A stretch of 64,000 nucleotides of DNA from Henricia sp. BOLD:AAB3569 (lineage: Eukaryota > Echinodermata > Asteroidea > Spinulosida > Echinasteridae): assembly GCA_037783545.1 (NCBI GenBank), contig JBBELK010000487.1, positions 62,001 through 126,000 on the forward strand, in the 5' to 3' direction. How positions within the stretch are numbered: position 1 is the stretch's first letter; the number at the start of each line of letters is the position of its first letter. Below are positions 51,185 to 62,825 of the stretch, one piece after another. The notes under the pieces are model-generated. The model did not search any database. It was not told where the DNA came from and was given only the letters and a program-made list of their open reading frames with translations. Both the position numbers and the translations under genes were made by a program.

Positions 51185-51257
51185 GCCTCGTTGGCGCAGT
51201 CGGCAGCGCGTCAGTCTCATAATCTGAAGGTCGTGAGTTCGAGCCTCACACGGGGCA
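51185..51257 (+). tRNA. tRNA-Met(CAT), unit 88
   Basis: As unit 1. Confidence 0.96.
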
Positions 51258-51400
51258 GTCTCTGTCGTTTTGTAATGCTTCCCTTTTATATTATTGTTGT
51301 CTGCGTGAGGCTCAGGGTTTGGTAATGTCCTCATTTTAAACTGGAATGGCTCGTTTGGTTCCAACCATGCTGCTTGCGACCTGAAAGACAGCTTCACGTG

Positions 51401-51473
51401 GACCACGTGGCCTAATGGATAAGGCGTCCGACTTCGGATCGGAAGATTGAGGGTTCGAATCCCTTCGTGGTTG
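51401..51473 (+). tRNA. tRNA-Arg(TCG), unit 88
   Basis: As unit 1. Confidence 0.96.
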
Positions 51474-51700
51474 TGCTATTTTGGCACGCTGACTCTGTCT
51501 TCTGTCTTCTAAAGTCGATCCGAGATGACCGCCGTCTCCAGAAGGGCTTACTTCATGTATCCATGTTATGAACAATGTTATAGCAGGCCTTTGTGTTTGT
51601 GCAGTCAAGTTTGTCTCACAGGACAGTCTTCTTCAGCTAGCTCATGACAGACGATTGCAACTTTCAGCGCTGAGAGGTTGTCCAAAAGTGTGGCTTATGT

Positions 51701-51773
51701 GCCTCGTTGGCGCAGTCGGCAGCGCGTCAGTCTCATAATCTGAAGGTCGTGAGTTCGAGCCTCACACGGGGCA
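51701..51773 (+). tRNA. tRNA-Met(CAT), unit 89
   Basis: As unit 1. Confidence 0.96.
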
Positions 51774-51916
51774 GTCTCTGTCGTTTTGTAATGCTTCCCT
51801 TTTATATTATTGTTGTCTGCGTGAGGCTCAGGGTTTGGTAATGTCCTCATTTTAAACTGGAATGGCTCGTTTGGTTCCAACCATGCTGCTTGCGACCTGA
51901 AAGACAGCTTCACGTG

Positions 51917-51989
51917 GACCACGTGGCCTAATGGATAAGGCGTCCGACTTCGGATCGGAAGATTGAGGGTTCGAATCCCTTCGTGGTTG
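51917..51989 (+). tRNA. tRNA-Arg(TCG), unit 89
   Basis: As unit 1. Confidence 0.96.
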
Positions 51990-52216
51990 TGCTATTTTGG
52001 CACGCTGACTCTGTCTTCTGTCTTCTAAAGTCGATCCGAGATGACCGCCGTCTCCAGAAGGGCTTACTTCATGTATCCATGTTATGAACAATGTTATAGC
52101 AGGCCTTTGTGTTTGTGCAGTCAAGTTTGTCTCACAGGACAGTCTTCTTCAGCTAGCTCATGACAGACGATTGCAACTTTCAGCGCTGAGAGGTTGTCCA
52201 AAAGTGTGGCTTATGT

Positions 52217-52289
52217 GCCTCGTTGGCGCAGTCGGCAGCGCGTCAGTCTCATAATCTGAAGGTCGTGAGTTCGAGCCTCACACGGGGCA
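52217..52289 (+). tRNA. tRNA-Met(CAT), unit 90
   Basis: As unit 1. Confidence 0.96.
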
Positions 52290-52432
52290 GTCTCTGTCGT
52301 TTTGTAATGCTTCCCTTTTATATTATTGTTGTCTGCGTGAGGCTCAGGGTTTGGTAATGTCCTCATTTTAAACTGGAATGGCTCGTTTGGTTCCAACCAT
52401 GCTGCTTGCGACCTGAAAGACAGCTTCACGTG

Positions 52433-52505
52433 GACCACGTGGCCTAATGGATAAGGCGTCCGACTTCGGATCGGAAGATTGAGGGTTCGAATCCCTTCGT
52501 GGTTG
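52433..52505 (+). tRNA. tRNA-Arg(TCG), unit 90
   Basis: As unit 1. Confidence 0.96.
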
Positions 52506-52732
52506 TGCTATTTTGGCACGCTGACTCTGTCTTCTGTCTTCTAAAGTCGATCCGAGATGACCGCCGTCTCCAGAAGGGCTTACTTCATGTATCCATGTTA
52601 TGAACAATGTTATAGCAGGCCTTTGTGTTTGTGCAGTCAAGTTTGTCTCACAGGACAGTCTTCTTCAGCTAGCTCATGACAGACGATTGCAACTTTCAGC
52701 GCTGAGAGGTTGTCCAAAAGTGTGGCTTATGT

Positions 52733-52805
52733 GCCTCGTTGGCGCAGTCGGCAGCGCGTCAGTCTCATAATCTGAAGGTCGTGAGTTCGAGCCTCACACG
52801 GGGCA
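52733..52805 (+). tRNA. tRNA-Met(CAT), unit 91
   Basis: As unit 1. Confidence 0.96.
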
Positions 52806-52948
52806 GTCTCTGTCGTTTTGTAATGCTTCCCTTTTATATTATTGTTGTCTGCGTGAGGCTCAGGGTTTGGTAATGTCCTCATTTTAAACTGGAATGGCTC
52901 GTTTGGTTCCAACCATGCTGCTTGCGACCTGAAAGACAGCTTCACGTG

Positions 52949-53021
52949 GACCACGTGGCCTAATGGATAAGGCGTCCGACTTCGGATCGGAAGATTGAGG
53001 GTTGGAATCCCTTCGTGGTTG
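52949..53021 (+). tRNA. tRNA-Arg(TCG), C56G variant, unit 91
   Basis: C56G at 53004. Confidence 0.7.
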
Positions 53022-53248
53022 TGCTATTTTGGCACGCTGACTCTGTCTTCTGTCTTCTAAAGTCGATCCGAGATGACCGCCGTCTCCAGAAGGGCTTACT
53101 TCATGTATCCATGTTATGAACAATGTTATAGCAGGCCTTTGTGTTTGTGCAGTCAAGTTTGTCTCACAGGACAGTCTTCTTCAGCTAGCTCATGACAGAC
53201 GATTGCAACTTTCAGCGCTGAGAGGTTGTCCAAAAGTGTGGCTTATGT

Positions 53249-53321
53249 GCCTCGTTGGCGCAGTCGGCAGCGCGTCAGTCTCATAATCTGAAGGTCGTGA
53301 GTTCGAGCCTCACACGGGGCA
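53249..53321 (+). tRNA. tRNA-Met(CAT), unit 92
   Basis: As unit 1. Confidence 0.96.
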
Positions 53322-53464
53322 GTCTCTGTCGTTTTGTAATGCTTCCCTTTTATATTATTGTTGTCTGCGTGAGGCTCAGGGTTTGGTAATGTCCTCATTT
53401 TAAACTGGAATGGCTCGTTTGGTTCCAACCATGCTGCTTGCGACCTGAAAGACAGCTTCACGTG

Positions 53465-53537
53465 GACCACGTGGCCTAATGGATAAGGCGTCCGACTTCG
53501 GATCGGAAGATTGAGGGTTCGAATCCCTTCGTGGTTG
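53465..53537 (+). tRNA. tRNA-Arg(TCG), unit 92
   Basis: As unit 1. Confidence 0.96.
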
Positions 53538-53764
53538 TGCTATTTTGGCACGCTGACTCTGTCTTCTGTCTTCTAAAGTCGATCCGAGATGACCGCCGTC
53601 TCCAGAAGGGCTTACTTCATGTATCCATGTTATGAACAATGTTATAGCAGGCCTTTGTGTTTGTGCAGTCAAGTTTGTCTCACAGGACAGTCTTCTTCAG
53701 CTAGCTCATGACAGACGATTGCAACTTTCAGCGCTGAGAGGTTGTCCAAAAGTGTGGCTTATGT

Positions 53765-53837
53765 GCCTCGTTGGCGCAGTCGGCAGCGCGTCAGTCTCAT
53801 AATCTGAAGGTCGTGAGTTCGAGCCTCACACGGGGCA
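53765..53837 (+). tRNA. tRNA-Met(CAT), unit 93
   Basis: As unit 1. Confidence 0.96.
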
Positions 53838-53980
53838 GTCTCTGTCGTTTTGTAATGCTTCCCTTTTATATTATTGTTGTCTGCGTGAGGCTCAGGGTTT
53901 GGTAATGTCCTCATTTTAAACTGGAATGGCTCGTTTGGTTCCAACCATGCTGCTTGCGACCTGAAAGACAGCTTCACGTG

Positions 53981-54053
53981 GACCACGTGGCCTAATGGAT
54001 AAGGCGTCCGACTTCGGATCGGAAGATTGAGGGTTCGAATCCCTTCGTGGTTG
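53981..54053 (+). tRNA. tRNA-Arg(TCG), unit 93
   Basis: As unit 1. Confidence 0.96.
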
Positions 54054-54280
54054 TGCTATTTTGGCACGCTGACTCTGTCTTCTGTCTTCTAAAGTCGATC
54101 CGAGATGACCGCCGTCTCCAGAAGGGCTTACTTCATGTATCCATGTTATGAACAATGTTATAGCAGGCCTTTGTGTTTGTGCAGTCAAGTTTGTCTCACA
54201 GGACAGTCTTCTTCAGCTAGCTCATGACAGACGATTGCAACTTTCAGCGCTGAGAGGTTGTCCAAAAGTGTGGCTTATGT

Positions 54281-54353
54281 GCCTCGTTGGCGCAGTCGGC
54301 AGCGCGTCAGTCTCATAATCTGAAGGTCGTGAGTTCGAGCCTCACACGGGGCA
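54281..54353 (+). tRNA. tRNA-Met(CAT), unit 94
   Basis: As unit 1. Confidence 0.96.
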
Positions 54354-54496
54354 GTCTCTGTCGTTTTGTAATGCTTCCCTTTTATATTATTGTTGTCTGC
54401 GTGAGGCTCAGGGTTTGGTAATGTCCTCATTTTAAACTGGAATGGCTCGTTTGGTTCCAACCATGCTGCTTGCGACCTGAAAGACAGCTTCACGTG

Positions 54497-54569
54497 GACC
54501 ACGTGGCCTAATGGATAAGGCGTCCGACTTCGGATCGGAAGATTGAGGGTTCGAATCCCTTCGTGGTTG
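54497..54569 (+). tRNA. tRNA-Arg(TCG), unit 94
   Basis: As unit 1. Confidence 0.96.
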
Positions 54570-54796
54570 TGCTATTTTGGCACGCTGACTCTGTCTTCTG
54601 TCTTCTAAAGTCGATCCGAGATGACCGCCGTCTCCAGAAGGGCTTACTTCATGTATCCATGTTATGAACAATGTTATAGCAGGCCTTTGTGTTTGTGCAG
54701 TCAAGTTTGTCTCACAGGACAGTCTTCTTCAGCTAGCTCATGACAGACGATTGCAACTTTCAGCGCTGAGAGGTTGTCCAAAAGTGTGGCTTATGT

Positions 54797-54869
54797 GCCT
54801 CGTTGGCGCAGTCGGCAGCGCGTCAGTCTCATAATCTGAAGGTCGTGAGTTCGAGCCTCACACGGGGCA
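54797..54869 (+). tRNA. tRNA-Met(CAT), unit 95
   Basis: As unit 1. Confidence 0.96.
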
Positions 54870-55012
54870 GTCTCTGTCGTTTTGTAATGCTTCCCTTTTA
54901 TATTATTGTTGTCTGCGTGAGGCTCAGGGTTTGGTAATGTCCTCATTTTAAACTGGAATGGCTCGTTTGGTTCCAACCATGCTGCTTGCGACCTGAAAGA
55001 CAGCTTCACGTG

Positions 55013-55085
55013 GACCACGTGGCCTAATGGATAAGGCGTCCGACTTCGGATCGGAAGATTGAGGGTTGGAATCCCTTCGTGGTTG
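55013..55085 (+). tRNA. tRNA-Arg(TCG), C56G variant, unit 95
   Basis: C56G at 55068. Confidence 0.7.
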
Positions 55086-55312
55086 TGCTATTTTGGCACG
55101 CTGACTCTGTCTTCTGTCTTCTAAAGTCGATCCGAGATGACCGCCGTCTCCAGAAGGGCTTACTTCATGTATCCATGTTATGAACAATGTTATAGCAGGC
55201 CTTTGTGTTTGTGCAGTCAAGTTTGTCTCACAGGACAGTCTTCTTCAGCTAGCTCATGACAGACGATTGCAACTTTCAGCGCTGAGAGGTTGTCCAAAAG
55301 TGTGGCTTATGT

Positions 55313-55385
55313 GCCTCGTTGGCGCAGTCGGCAGCGCGTCAGTCTCATAATCTGAAGGTCGTGAGTTCGAGCCTCACACGGGGCA
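55313..55385 (+). tRNA. tRNA-Met(CAT), unit 96
   Basis: As unit 1. Confidence 0.96.
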
Positions 55386-55528
55386 GTCTCTGTCGTTTTG
55401 TAATGCTTCCCTTTTATATTATTGTTGTCTGCGTGAGGCTCAGGGTTTGGTAATGTCCTCATTTTAAACTGGAATGGCTCGTTTGGTTCCAACCATGCTG
55501 CTTGCGACCTGAAAGACAGCTTCACGTG

Positions 55529-55601
55529 GACCACGTGGCCTAATGGATAAGGCGTCCGACTTCGGATCGGAAGATTGAGGGTTCGAATCCCTTCGTGGTT
55601 G
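55529..55601 (+). tRNA. tRNA-Arg(TCG), unit 96
   Basis: As unit 1. Confidence 0.96.
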
Positions 55602-55828
55602 TGCTATTTTGGCACGCTGACTCTGTCTTCTGTCTTCTAAAGTCGATCCGAGATGACCGCCGTCTCCAGAAGGGCTTACTTCATGTATCCATGTTATGAA
55701 CAATGTTATAGCAGGCCTTTGTGTTTGTGCAGTCAAGTTTGTCTCACAGGACAGTCTTCTTCAGCTAGCTCATGACAGACGATTGCAACTTTCAGCGCTG
55801 AGAGGTTGTCCAAAAGTGTGGCTTATGT

Positions 55829-55901
55829 GCCTCGTTGGCGCAGTCGGCAGCGCGTCAGTCTCATAATCTGAAGGTCGTGAGTTCGAGCCTCACACGGGGC
55901 A
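55829..55901 (+). tRNA. tRNA-Met(CAT), unit 97
   Basis: As unit 1. Confidence 0.96.
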
Positions 55902-56044
55902 GTCTCTGTCGTTTTGTAATGCTTCCCTTTTATATTATTGTTGTCTGCGTGAGGCTCAGGGTTTGGTAATGTCCTCATTTTAAACTGGAATGGCTCGTTT
56001 GGTTCCAACCATGCTGCTTGCGACCTGAAAGACAGCTTCACGTG

Positions 56045-56117
56045 GACCACGTGGCCTAATGGATAAGGCGTCCGACTTCGGATCGGAAGATTGAGGGTTG
56101 GAATCCCTTCGTGGTTG
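56045..56117 (+). tRNA. tRNA-Arg(TCG), C56G variant, unit 97
   Basis: C56G at 56100. Confidence 0.7.
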
Positions 56118-56344
56118 TGCTATTTTGGCACGCTGACTCTGTCTTCTGTCTTCTAAAGTCGATCCGAGATGACCGCCGTCTCCAGAAGGGCTTACTTCAT
56201 GTATCCATGTTATGAACAATGTTATAGCAGGCCTTTGTGTTTGTGCAGTCAAGTTTGTCTCACAGGACAGTCTTCTTCAGCTAGCTCATGACAGACGATT
56301 GCAACTTTCAGCGCTGAGAGGTTGTCCAAAAGTGTGGCTTATGT

Positions 56345-56417
56345 GCCTCGTTGGCGCAGTCGGCAGCGCGTCAGTCTCATAATCTGAAGGTCGTGAGTTC
56401 GAGCCTCACACGGGGCA
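56345..56417 (+). tRNA. tRNA-Met(CAT), unit 98
   Basis: As unit 1. Confidence 0.96.
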
Positions 56418-56560
56418 GTCTCTGTCGTTTTGTAATGCTTCCCTTTTATATTATTGTTGTCTGCGTGAGGCTCAGGGTTTGGTAATGTCCTCATTTTAAA
56501 CTGGAATGGCTCGTTTGGTTCCAACCATGCTGCTTGCGACCTGAAAGACAGCTTCACGTG

Positions 56561-56633
56561 GACCACGTGGCCTAATGGATAAGGCGTCCGACTTCGGATC
56601 GGAAGATTGAGGGTTCGAATCCCTTCGTGGTTG
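56561..56633 (+). tRNA. tRNA-Arg(TCG), unit 98
   Basis: As unit 1. Confidence 0.96.
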
Positions 56634-56860
56634 TGCTATTTTGGCACGCTGACTCTGTCTTCTGTCTTCTAAAGTCGATCCGAGATGACCGCCGTCTCCA
56701 GAAGGGCTTACTTCATGTATCCATGTTATGAACAATGTTATAGCAGGCCTTTGTGTTTGTGCAGTCAAGTTTGTCTCACAGGACAGTCTTCTTCAGCTAG
56801 CTCATGACAGACGATTGCAACTTTCAGCGCTGAGAGGTTGTCCAAAAGTGTGGCTTATGT

Positions 56861-56933
56861 GCCTCGTTGGCGCAGTCGGCAGCGCGTCAGTCTCATAATC
56901 TGAAGGTCGTGAGTTCGAGCCTCACACGGGGCA
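56861..56933 (+). tRNA. tRNA-Met(CAT), unit 99
   Basis: As unit 1. Confidence 0.96.
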
Positions 56934-57076
56934 GTCTCTGTCGTTTTGTAATGCTTCCCTTTTATATTATTGTTGTCTGCGTGAGGCTCAGGGTTTGGTA
57001 ATGTCCTCATTTTAAACTGGAATGGCTCGTTTGGTTCCAACCATGCTGCTTGCGACCTGAAAGACAGCTTCACGTG

Positions 57077-57149
57077 GACCACGTGGCCTAATGGATAAGG
57101 CGTCCGACTTCGGATCGGAAGATTGAGGGTTCGAATCCCTTCGTGGTTG
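57077..57149 (+). tRNA. tRNA-Arg(TCG), unit 99
   Basis: As unit 1. Confidence 0.96.
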
Positions 57150-57376
57150 TGCTATTTTGGCACGCTGACTCTGTCTTCTGTCTTCTAAAGTCGATCCGAG
57201 ATGACCGCCGTCTCCAGAAGGGCTTACTTCATGTATCCATGTTATGAACAATGTTATAGCAGGCCTTTGTGTTTGTGCAGTCAAGTTTGTCTCACAGGAC
57301 AGTCTTCTTCAGCTAGCTCATGACAGACGATTGCAACTTTCAGCGCTGAGAGGTTGTCCAAAAGTGTGGCTTATGT

Positions 57377-57449
57377 GCCTCGTTGGCGCAGTCGGCAGCG
57401 CGTCAGTCTCATAATCTGAAGGTCGTGAGTTCGAGCCTCACACGGGGCA
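57377..57449 (+). tRNA. tRNA-Met(CAT), unit 100
   Basis: As unit 1. Confidence 0.96.
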
Positions 57450-57592
57450 GTCTCTGTCGTTTTGTAATGCTTCCCTTTTATATTATTGTTGTCTGCGTGA
57501 GGCTCAGGGTTTGGTAATGTCCTCATTTTAAACTGGAATGGCTCGTTTGGTTCCAACCATGCTGCTTGCGACCTGAAAGACAGCTTCACGTG

Positions 57593-57665
57593 GACCACGT
57601 GGCCTAATGGATAAGGCGTCCGACTTCGGATCGGAAGATTGAGGGTTCGAATCCCTTCGTGGTTG
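57593..57665 (+). tRNA. tRNA-Arg(TCG), unit 100
   Basis: As unit 1. Confidence 0.96.
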
Positions 57666-57892
57666 TGCTATTTTGGCACGCTGACTCTGTCTTCTGTCTT
57701 CTAAAGTCGATCCGAGATGACCGCCGTCTCCAGAAGGGCTTACTTCATGTATCCATGTTATGAACAATGTTATAGCAGGCCTTTGTGTTTGTGCAGTCAA
57801 GTTTGTCTCACAGGACAGTCTTCTTCAGCTAGCTCATGACAGACGATTGCAACTTTCAGCGCTGAGAGGTTGTCCAAAAGTGTGGCTTATGT

Positions 57893-57965
57893 GCCTCGTT
57901 GGCGCAGTCGGCAGCGCGTCAGTCTCATAATCTGAAGGTCGTGAGTTCGAGCCTCACACGGGGCA
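57893..57965 (+). tRNA. tRNA-Met(CAT), unit 101
   Basis: As unit 1. Confidence 0.96.
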
Positions 57966-58108
57966 GTCTCTGTCGTTTTGTAATGCTTCCCTTTTATATT
58001 ATTGTTGTCTGCGTGAGGCTCAGGGTTTGGTAATGTCCTCATTTTAAACTGGAATGGCTCGTTTGGTTCCAACCATGCTGCTTGCGACCTGAAAGACAGC
58101 TTCACGTG

Positions 58109-58181
58109 GACCACGTGGCCTAATGGATAAGGCGTCCGACTTCGGATCGGAAGATTGAGGGTTCGAATCCCTTCGTGGTTG
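58109..58181 (+). tRNA. tRNA-Arg(TCG), unit 101
   Basis: As unit 1. Confidence 0.96.
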
Positions 58182-58408
58182 TGCTATTTTGGCACGCTGA
58201 CTCTGTCTTCTGTCTTCTAAAGTCGATCCGAGATGACCGCCGTCTCCAGAAGGGCTTACTTCATGTATCCATGTTATGAACAATGTTATAGCAGGCCTTT
58301 GTGTTTGTGCAGTCAAGTTTGTCTCACAGGACAGTCTTCTTCAGCTAGCTCATGACAGACGATTGCAACTTTCAGCGCTGAGAGGTTGTCCAAAAGTGTG
58401 GCTTATGT

Positions 58409-58481
58409 GCCTCGTTGGCGCAGTCGGCAGCGCGTCAGTCTCATAATCTGAAGGTCGTGAGTTCGAGCCTCACACGGGGCA
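58409..58481 (+). tRNA. tRNA-Met(CAT), unit 102
   Basis: As unit 1. Confidence 0.96.
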
Positions 58482-58624
58482 GTCTCTGTCGTTTTGTAAT
58501 GCTTCCCTTTTATATTATTGTTGTCTGCGTGAGGCTCAGGGTTTGGTAATGTCCTCATTTTAAACTGGAATGGCTCGTTTGGTTCCAACCATGCTGCTTG
58601 CGACCTGAAAGACAGCTTCACGTG

Positions 58625-58697
58625 GACCACGTGGCCTAATGGATAAGGCGTCCGACTTCGGATCGGAAGATTGAGGGTTGGAATCCCTTCGTGGTTG
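58625..58697 (+). tRNA. tRNA-Arg(TCG), C56G variant, unit 102
   Basis: C56G at 58680. Confidence 0.7.
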
Positions 58698-58924
58698 TGC
58701 TATTTTGGCACGCTGACTCTGTCTTCTGTCTTCTAAAGTCGATCCGAGATGACCGCCGTCTCCAGAAGGGCTTACTTCATGTATCCATGTTATGAACAAT
58801 GTTATAGCAGGCCTTTGTGTTTGTGCAGTCAAGTTTGTCTCACAGGACAGTCTTCTTCAGCTAGCTCATGACAGACGATTGCAACTTTCAGCGCTGAGAG
58901 GTTGTCCAAAAGTGTGGCTTATGT

Positions 58925-58997
58925 GCCTCGTTGGCGCAGTCGGCAGCGCGTCAGTCTCATAATCTGAAGGTCGTGAGTTCGAGCCTCACACGGGGCA
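58925..58997 (+). tRNA. tRNA-Met(CAT), unit 103
   Basis: As unit 1. Confidence 0.96.
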
Positions 58998-59140
58998 GTC
59001 TCTGTCGTTTTGTAATGCTTCCCTTTTATATTATTGTTGTCTGCGTGAGGCTCAGGGTTTGGTAATGTCCTCATTTTAAACTGGAATGGCTCGTTTGGTT
59101 CCAACCATGCTGCTTGCGACCTGAAAGACAGCTTCACGTG

Positions 59141-59213
59141 GACCACGTGGCCTAATGGATAAGGCGTCCGACTTCGGATCGGAAGATTGAGGGTTCGAAT
59201 CCCTTCGTGGTTG
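59141..59213 (+). tRNA. tRNA-Arg(TCG), unit 103
   Basis: As unit 1. Confidence 0.96.
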
Positions 59214-59440
59214 TGCTATTTTGGCACGCTGACTCTGTCTTCTGTCTTCTAAAGTCGATCCGAGATGACCGCCGTCTCCAGAAGGGCTTACTTCATGTAT
59301 CCATGTTATGAACAATGTTATAGCAGGCCTTTGTGTTTGTGCAGTCAAGTTTGTCTCACAGGACAGTCTTCTTCAGCTAGCTCATGACAGACGATTGCAA
59401 CTTTCAGCGCTGAGAGGTTGTCCAAAAGTGTGGCTTATGT

Positions 59441-59513
59441 GCCTCGTTGGCGCAGTCGGCAGCGCGTCAGTCTCATAATCTGAAGGTCGTGAGTTCGAGC
59501 CTCACACGGGGCA
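59441..59513 (+). tRNA. tRNA-Met(CAT), unit 104
   Basis: As unit 1. Confidence 0.96.
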
Positions 59514-59656
59514 GTCTCTGTCGTTTTGTAATGCTTCCCTTTTATATTATTGTTGTCTGCGTGAGGCTCAGGGTTTGGTAATGTCCTCATTTTAAACTGG
59601 AATGGCTCGTTTGGTTCCAACCATGCTGCTTGCGACCTGAAAGACAGCTTCACGTG

Positions 59657-59729
59657 GACCACGTGGCCTAATGGATAAGGCGTCCGACTTCGGATCGGAA
59701 GATTGAGGGTTCGAATCCCTTCGTGGTTG
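59657..59729 (+). tRNA. tRNA-Arg(TCG), unit 104
   Basis: As unit 1. Confidence 0.96.
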
Positions 59730-59956
59730 TGCTATTTTGGCACGCTGACTCTGTCTTCTGTCTTCTAAAGTCGATCCGAGATGACCGCCGTCTCCAGAAG
59801 GGCTTACTTCATGTATCCATGTTATGAACAATGTTATAGCAGGCCTTTGTGTTTGTGCAGTCAAGTTTGTCTCACAGGACAGTCTTCTTCAGCTAGCTCA
59901 TGACAGACGATTGCAACTTTCAGCGCTGAGAGGTTGTCCAAAAGTGTGGCTTATGT

Positions 59957-60029
59957 GCCTCGTTGGCGCAGTCGGCAGCGCGTCAGTCTCATAATCTGAA
60001 GGTCGTGAGTTCGAGCCTCACACGGGGCA
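59957..60029 (+). tRNA. tRNA-Met(CAT), unit 105
   Basis: As unit 1. Confidence 0.96.
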
Positions 60030-60172
60030 GTCTCTGTCGTTTTGTAATGCTTCCCTTTTATATTATTGTTGTCTGCGTGAGGCTCAGGGTTTGGTAATGT
60101 CCTCATTTTAAACTGGAATGGCTCGTTTGGTTCCAACCATGCTGCTTGCGACCTGAAAGACAGCTTCACGTG

Positions 60173-60245
60173 GACCACGTGGCCTAATGGATAAGGCGTC
60201 CGACTTCGGATCGGAAGATTGAGGGTTCGAATCCCTTCGTGGTTG
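60173..60245 (+). tRNA. tRNA-Arg(TCG), unit 105
   Basis: As unit 1. Confidence 0.96.
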
Positions 60246-60472
60246 TGCTATTTTGGCACGCTGACTCTGTCTTCTGTCTTCTAAAGTCGATCCGAGATGA
60301 CCGCCGTCTCCAGAAGGGCTTACTTCATGTATCCATGTTATGAACAATGTTATAGCAGGCCTTTGTGTTTGTGCAGTCAAGTTTGTCTCACAGGACAGTC
60401 TTCTTCAGCTAGCTCATGACAGACGATTGCAACTTTCAGCGCTGAGAGGTTGTCCAAAAGTGTGGCTTATGT

Positions 60473-60545
60473 GCCTCGTTGGCGCAGTCGGCAGCGCGTC
60501 AGTCTCATAATCTGAAGGTCGTGAGTTCGAGCCTCACACGGGGCA
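60473..60545 (+). tRNA. tRNA-Met(CAT), unit 106
   Basis: As unit 1. Confidence 0.96.
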
Positions 60546-60688
60546 GTCTCTGTCGTTTTGTAATGCTTCCCTTTTATATTATTGTTGTCTGCGTGAGGCT
60601 CAGGGTTTGGTAATGTCCTCATTTTAAACTGGAATGGCTCGTTTGGTTCCAACCATGCTGCTTGCGACCTGAAAGACAGCTTCACGTG

Positions 60689-60761
60689 GACCACGTGGCC
60701 TAATGGATAAGGCGTCCGACTTCGGATCGGAAGATTGAGGGTTGGAATCCCTTCGTGGTTG
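60689..60761 (+). tRNA. tRNA-Arg(TCG), C56G variant, unit 106
   Basis: C56G at 60744. Confidence 0.7.
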
Positions 60762-60988
60762 TGCTATTTTGGCACGCTGACTCTGTCTTCTGTCTTCTAA
60801 AGTCGATCCGAGATGACCGCCGTCTCCAGAAGGGCTTACTTCATGTATCCATGTTATGAACAATGTTATAGCAGGCCTTTGTGTTTGTGCAGTCAAGTTT
60901 GTCTCACAGGACAGTCTTCTTCAGCTAGCTCATGACAGACGATTGCAACTTTCAGCGCTGAGAGGTTGTCCAAAAGTGTGGCTTATGT

Positions 60989-61061
60989 GCCTCGTTGGCG
61001 CAGTCGGCAGCGCGTCAGTCTCATAATCTGAAGGTCGTGAGTTCGAGCCTCACACGGGGCA
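60989..61061 (+). tRNA. tRNA-Met(CAT), unit 107
   Basis: As unit 1. Confidence 0.96.
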
Positions 61062-61204
61062 GTCTCTGTCGTTTTGTAATGCTTCCCTTTTATATTATTG
61101 TTGTCTGCGTGAGGCTCAGGGTTTGGTAATGTCCTCATTTTAAACTGGAATGGCTCGTTTGGTTCCAACCATGCTGCTTGCGACCTGAAAGACAGCTTCA
61201 CGTG

Positions 61205-61277
61205 GACCACGTGGCCTAATGGATAAGGCGTCCGACTTCGGATCGGAAGATTGAGGGTTCGAATCCCTTCGTGGTTG
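61205..61277 (+). tRNA. tRNA-Arg(TCG), unit 107
   Basis: As unit 1. Confidence 0.96.
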
Positions 61278-61504
61278 TGCTATTTTGGCACGCTGACTCT
61301 GTCTTCTGTCTTCTAAAGTCGATCCGAGATGACCGCCGTCTCCAGAAGGGCTTACTTCATGTATCCATGTTATGAACAATGTTATAGCAGGCCTTTGTGT
61401 TTGTGCAGTCAAGTTTGTCTCACAGGACAGTCTTCTTCAGCTAGCTCATGACAGACGATTGCAACTTTCAGCGCTGAGAGGTTGTCCAAAAGTGTGGCTT
61501 ATGT

Positions 61505-61577
61505 GCCTCGTTGGCGCAGTCGGCAGCGCGTCAGTCTCATAATCTGAAGGTCGTGAGTTCGAGCCTCACACGGGGCA
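61505..61577 (+). tRNA. tRNA-Met(CAT), unit 108
   Basis: As unit 1. Confidence 0.96.
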
Positions 61578-61720
61578 GTCTCTGTCGTTTTGTAATGCTT
61601 CCCTTTTATATTATTGTTGTCTGCGTGAGGCTCAGGGTTTGGTAATGTCCTCATTTTAAACTGGAATGGCTCGTTTGGTTCCAACCATGCTGCTTGCGAC
61701 CTGAAAGACAGCTTCACGTG

Positions 61721-61793
61721 GACCACGTGGCCTAATGGATAAGGCGTCCGACTTCGGATCGGAAGATTGAGGGTTCGAATCCCTTCGTGGTTG
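61721..61793 (+). tRNA. tRNA-Arg(TCG), unit 108
   Basis: As unit 1. Confidence 0.96.
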
Positions 61794-62020
61794 TGCTATT
61801 TTGGCACGCTGACTCTGTCTTCTGTCTTCTAAAGTCGATCCGAGATGACCGCCGTCTCCAGAAGGGCTTACTTCATGTATCCATGTTATGAACAATGTTA
61901 TAGCAGGCCTTTGTGTTTGTGCAGTCAAGTTTGTCTCACAGGACAGTCTTCTTCAGCTAGCTCATGACAGACGATTGCAACTTTCAGCGCTGAGAGGTTG
62001 TCCAAAAGTGTGGCTTATGT

Positions 62021-62093
62021 GCCTCGTTGGCGCAGTCGGCAGCGCGTCAGTCTCATAATCTGAAGGTCGTGAGTTCGAGCCTCACACGGGGCA
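62021..62093 (+). tRNA. tRNA-Met(CAT), unit 109
   Basis: As unit 1. Confidence 0.96.
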
Positions 62094-62236
62094 GTCTCTG
62101 TCGTTTTGTAATGCTTCCCTTTTATATTATTGTTGTCTGCGTGAGGCTCAGGGTTTGGTAATGTCCTCATTTTAAACTGGAATGGCTCGTTTGGTTCCAA
62201 CCATGCTGCTTGCGACCTGAAAGACAGCTTCACGTG

Positions 62237-62309
62237 GACCACGTGGCCTAATGGATAAGGCGTCCGACTTCGGATCGGAAGATTGAGGGTTGGAATCCCT
62301 TCGTGGTTG
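62237..62309 (+). tRNA. tRNA-Arg(TCG), C56G variant, unit 109
   Basis: C56G at 62292. The spacer downstream has a private G to T at 62458. Confidence 0.7.
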
Positions 62310-62536
62310 TGCTATTTTGGCACGCTGACTCTGTCTTCTGTCTTCTAAAGTCGATCCGAGATGACCGCCGTCTCCAGAAGGGCTTACTTCATGTATCCAT
62401 GTTATGAACAATGTTATAGCAGGCCTTTGTGTTTGTGCAGTCAAGTTTGTCTCACAGTACAGTCTTCTTCAGCTAGCTCATGACAGACGATTGCAACTTT
62501 CAGCGCTGAGAGGTTGTCCAAAAGTGTGGCTTATGT

Positions 62537-62609
62537 GCCTCGTTGGCGCAGTCGGCAGCGCGTCAGTCTCATAATCTGAAGGTCGTGAGTTCGAGCCTCA
62601 CACGGGGCA
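62537..62609 (+). tRNA. tRNA-Met(CAT), unit 110
   Basis: As unit 1. Confidence 0.96.
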
Positions 62610-62752
62610 GTCTCTGTCGTTTTGTAATGCTTCCCTTTTATATTATTGTTGTCTGCGTGAGGCTCAGGGTTTGGTAATGTCCTCATTTTAAACTGGAATG
62701 GCTCGTTTGGTTCCAACCATGCTGCTTGCGACCTGAAAGACAGCTTCACGTG

Positions 62753-62825
62753 GACCACGTGGCCTAATGGATAAGGCGTCCGACTTCGGATCGGAAGATT
62801 GAGGGTTCGAATCCCTTCGTGGTTG
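62753..62825 (+). tRNA. tRNA-Arg(TCG), unit 110
   Basis: As unit 1. Confidence 0.96.
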